From Phycisphaerales bacterium (GTDB lineage Bacteria; Planctomycetota; Phycisphaerae; UBA1845; Fen-1342): 16,080 nt of DNA. The translations under genes and the position numbers were made by a program. The stretch spans positions 1 through 16,080 of the forward strand of contig JALHJL010000071.1 in assembly GCA_022839625.1 (NCBI GenBank). Reading direction: 5' to 3'. This document shows positions 15,289 through 16,080 of the stretch, one piece after another (within the stretch, counting starts at the first letter, position 1; the number at the start of each line of letters is the position of its first letter). The notes beneath the pieces are model-generated. The model was not told the origin of the DNA. It did no database searches and saw only the letters and a list, made by a program, of their open reading frames with translations.

Positions 15289-15537
15289 ATGAACGCTACG
15301 TCGGACAACCTGGGTGACCTTCTCCGGCAGTTCTACGCAACCTACGGCATGCCCCACGAAGGGCCACCAGGTACCATCAATGTGAGCGCCCTCTTTCCGG
15401 GCGGAATTCCGCAAAGCGACCTTCAGGCAATGCGTGCAGCGATTGATGACCAAGGTCTGCGCCGCGAGTTTGGGATTTGCCGCGAGATTCTGGACGACCT
15501 CGCTACTCGACTTTCGTCTGAGGGAGTTGCTTCGTGA
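15289..15537 (+). CDS. Unknown protein (82 aa)
   Basis: This short protein starts MNATSDNLGDLLRQFYATYG and ends with a helical stretch (REILDDLATRLSSEGVAS). I see no known motif, membrane segment or signal peptide. ATG at 15289 is taken as the start, but it lacks a good ribosome site. It lies downstream of the tRNA terminator and overlaps the next open frame, so the two may be coupled or be one broken gene. Base composition falls from here toward the right end, which fits acquired DNA. Confidence 0.5.
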   Translation: MNATSDNLGDLLRQFYATYGMPHEGPPGTINVSALFPGGIPQSDLQAMRAAIDDQGLRREFGICREILDDLATRLSSEGVAS

Positions 15538-15829
15538 GCTATCGGGTGTTGCTGCGGCCGCAGGTGACTTCGAACAACTCTCCAACGGCGTGTTCTGGTG
15601 TGTCCTTGCAGCCTCGCTGGACAAGCGCGTCGACAGCCTTCCGATGACCCCCTTCGATGCACGAATAGAGCTGCCGCTACAGGCGAAAGTCGCGATGGTG
15701 GTCCACGGCTCGCTGATACTGCGCCTTTATCTCTCGCTCGTTTACATGCGCGAGGGCGTGCTCAGTCAGCTAGTGCCGATTCCACTTGAAGGGTTTCGCG
15801 CGTCGTGGGGTCATCCTGTAAGCAATTGA
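15434..15829 (+). CDS. Unknown protein, start uncertain (up to 131 aa)
   Basis: The frame from about 15527 on looks like protein: it has charged helices (RLRELLREL), a D-K-R-V-DSLPMTPFDARIELPLQAKV segment, and hydrophobic MVVHGSLILRLYLSLVYM, and ends GFRASWGHPVSN. The part before 15527 overlaps the 82-residue gene in another frame. Possible starts are GTG 15434, ATG 15446 and TTG 15527; the last follows GAGGGAG directly and is too close to it. It may be a separate overlapping gene or the second half of one frameshifted gene. I cannot assign a function. Confidence 0.45.
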   Translation: MQRLMTKVCAASLGFAARFWTTSLLDFRLRELLRELSGVAAAAGDFEQLSNGVFWCVLAASLDKRVDSLPMTPFDARIELPLQAKVAMVVHGSLILRLYLSLVYMREGVLSQLVPIPLEGFRASWGHPVSN

Positions 15830-15868
15830 AGATAAAGGGGTTGCGCAATGCCTTGAGAGGCGACAAAT

Positions 15869-15916
15869 GAAGTCTCCACGTTTGGGTTTGTCGAGGACCT
15901 TTCGCGTGGAGACCTC
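15869..15916 (+). repeat. Inverted repeat in front of the IS630-like transposase
   Basis: GAAGTCTCCACG (15869-15880) and CGTGGAGACCTC (15905-15916) pair over 11 of 12 positions with a 24-nt loop. The right arm contains GGAG, the likely ribosome site for the GTG at 15920. Confidence 0.7.
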
Positions 15917-15919
15917 AAA

Positions 15920-16080
15920 GTGGATCGCGTGCGAGCACGGACGCTCAAGCCCTATGAACGGCAGAAGCTGCACAAGATGAAACGCCAACTGGCCAACCAA
16001 GTCAATGGCCGCCACGCCCGCATCGTGCTGCTGTCCACCGGCGGCGTGGCCAACGCCGAGATCGGCCGGCTCTGCGACGG
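15920..16080 (+). CDS. IS630-like transposase, N-terminal fragment (runs off the window)
   Basis: From GTG at 15920 the frame is open to the window end (53 full codons). It reads a basic stretch (LKPYERQKLHKMKRQL) followed by RHARIVLLSTGGVANAEIGRL, the winged helix-turn-helix found at the start of IS630-family transposases, which bind the element's ends before the DDE domain cuts. The rest of the gene lies outside. The frame extends back without a good start to 15857; GTG at 15920 is chosen because GGAG lies 8 nt upstream. The other IS end and the target duplication cannot be seen. A stand-alone helix-turn-helix regulator is the alternative reading. Confidence 0.6.
   Translation, partial: MDRVRARTLKPYERQKLHKMKRQLANQVNGRHARIVLLSTGGVANAEIGRLCD

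Noticed and set aside
14888..15289. Minus-strand ORF of 133 codons across the tRNA, containing GATGLEPATF
   Set aside because: It is the antisense of tRNA-Pro; the GATGLEPAT string is a well-known translation artefact of tRNA T-arm antisense sequence.

Overview
This is a GC-rich bacterial window that looks like a chromosomal piece of a Planctomycetota genome (possibly Phycisphaerae; that rank is inference). The reasons are an ECF sigma factor of the PF07638 type translationally coupled to a Hanks-type Ser/Thr kinase with a single membrane anchor, a DksA-like protein with half of its zinc-finger cysteines, an LspA with a long insertion, small planctomycete-style proteins beginning MGKK, and many short dispersed palindromic repeats.

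Layout. 1-765: the 3' part of lpxB, whose reading frame contains a block of hairpin-forming repeats. 871-1548 (minus): a 70-residue unknown protein and an RRM RNA-binding protein. 1591-1757: a roughly 167-bp non-coding element in front of the RRM gene. 1796-3268 (+): a B12-binding radical SAM enzyme. 3269-3761: gene-free, holding short dispersed repeats. 3762-5579 (minus): typA/bipA. 5580-6070: gene-free except for an IS1-like transposase fragment. 6071-6247 (minus): a tiny very basic protein. 6476-7069 (+): a DUF502 membrane protein. 7077-8165 and 8234-8539 (minus): two unknown proteins. 8581-8746: a second copy of the element at 1591-1757. 8909-10702 (+): aspS. 10914-13219 (+): ECF sigma factor and Ser/Thr kinase overlapping by 4 nt. 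13497-15012 (+): DksA-like protein and lspA, 4 nt apart, behind a near-consensus promoter. 15031-15105 (+): tRNA-Pro(GGG) with a terminator. 15289-15829: two unknown overlapping ORFs. 15920 to the end: the start of an IS630-like transposase.

The genes are mostly housekeeping: lipid A synthesis (lpxB), translation (aspS, tRNA-Pro, typA), lipoprotein maturation (lspA) and signalling (sigma/kinase pair, DksA-like). The right end is accessory in character.

The most interesting observation is that two unrelated minus-strand genes, the RRM protein and the 101-residue unknown protein, share the same upstream element. It includes a 30-nt identical block, a conserved terminal hairpin and a possible tiny conserved ORF. 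This suggests a repeated cis-regulatory RNA or promoter module. The second is an array of palindromic repeats inside the lpxB frame, reminiscent of protein-coding palindromic elements in Rickettsia. All calls come from reading the sequence; no database search was done.
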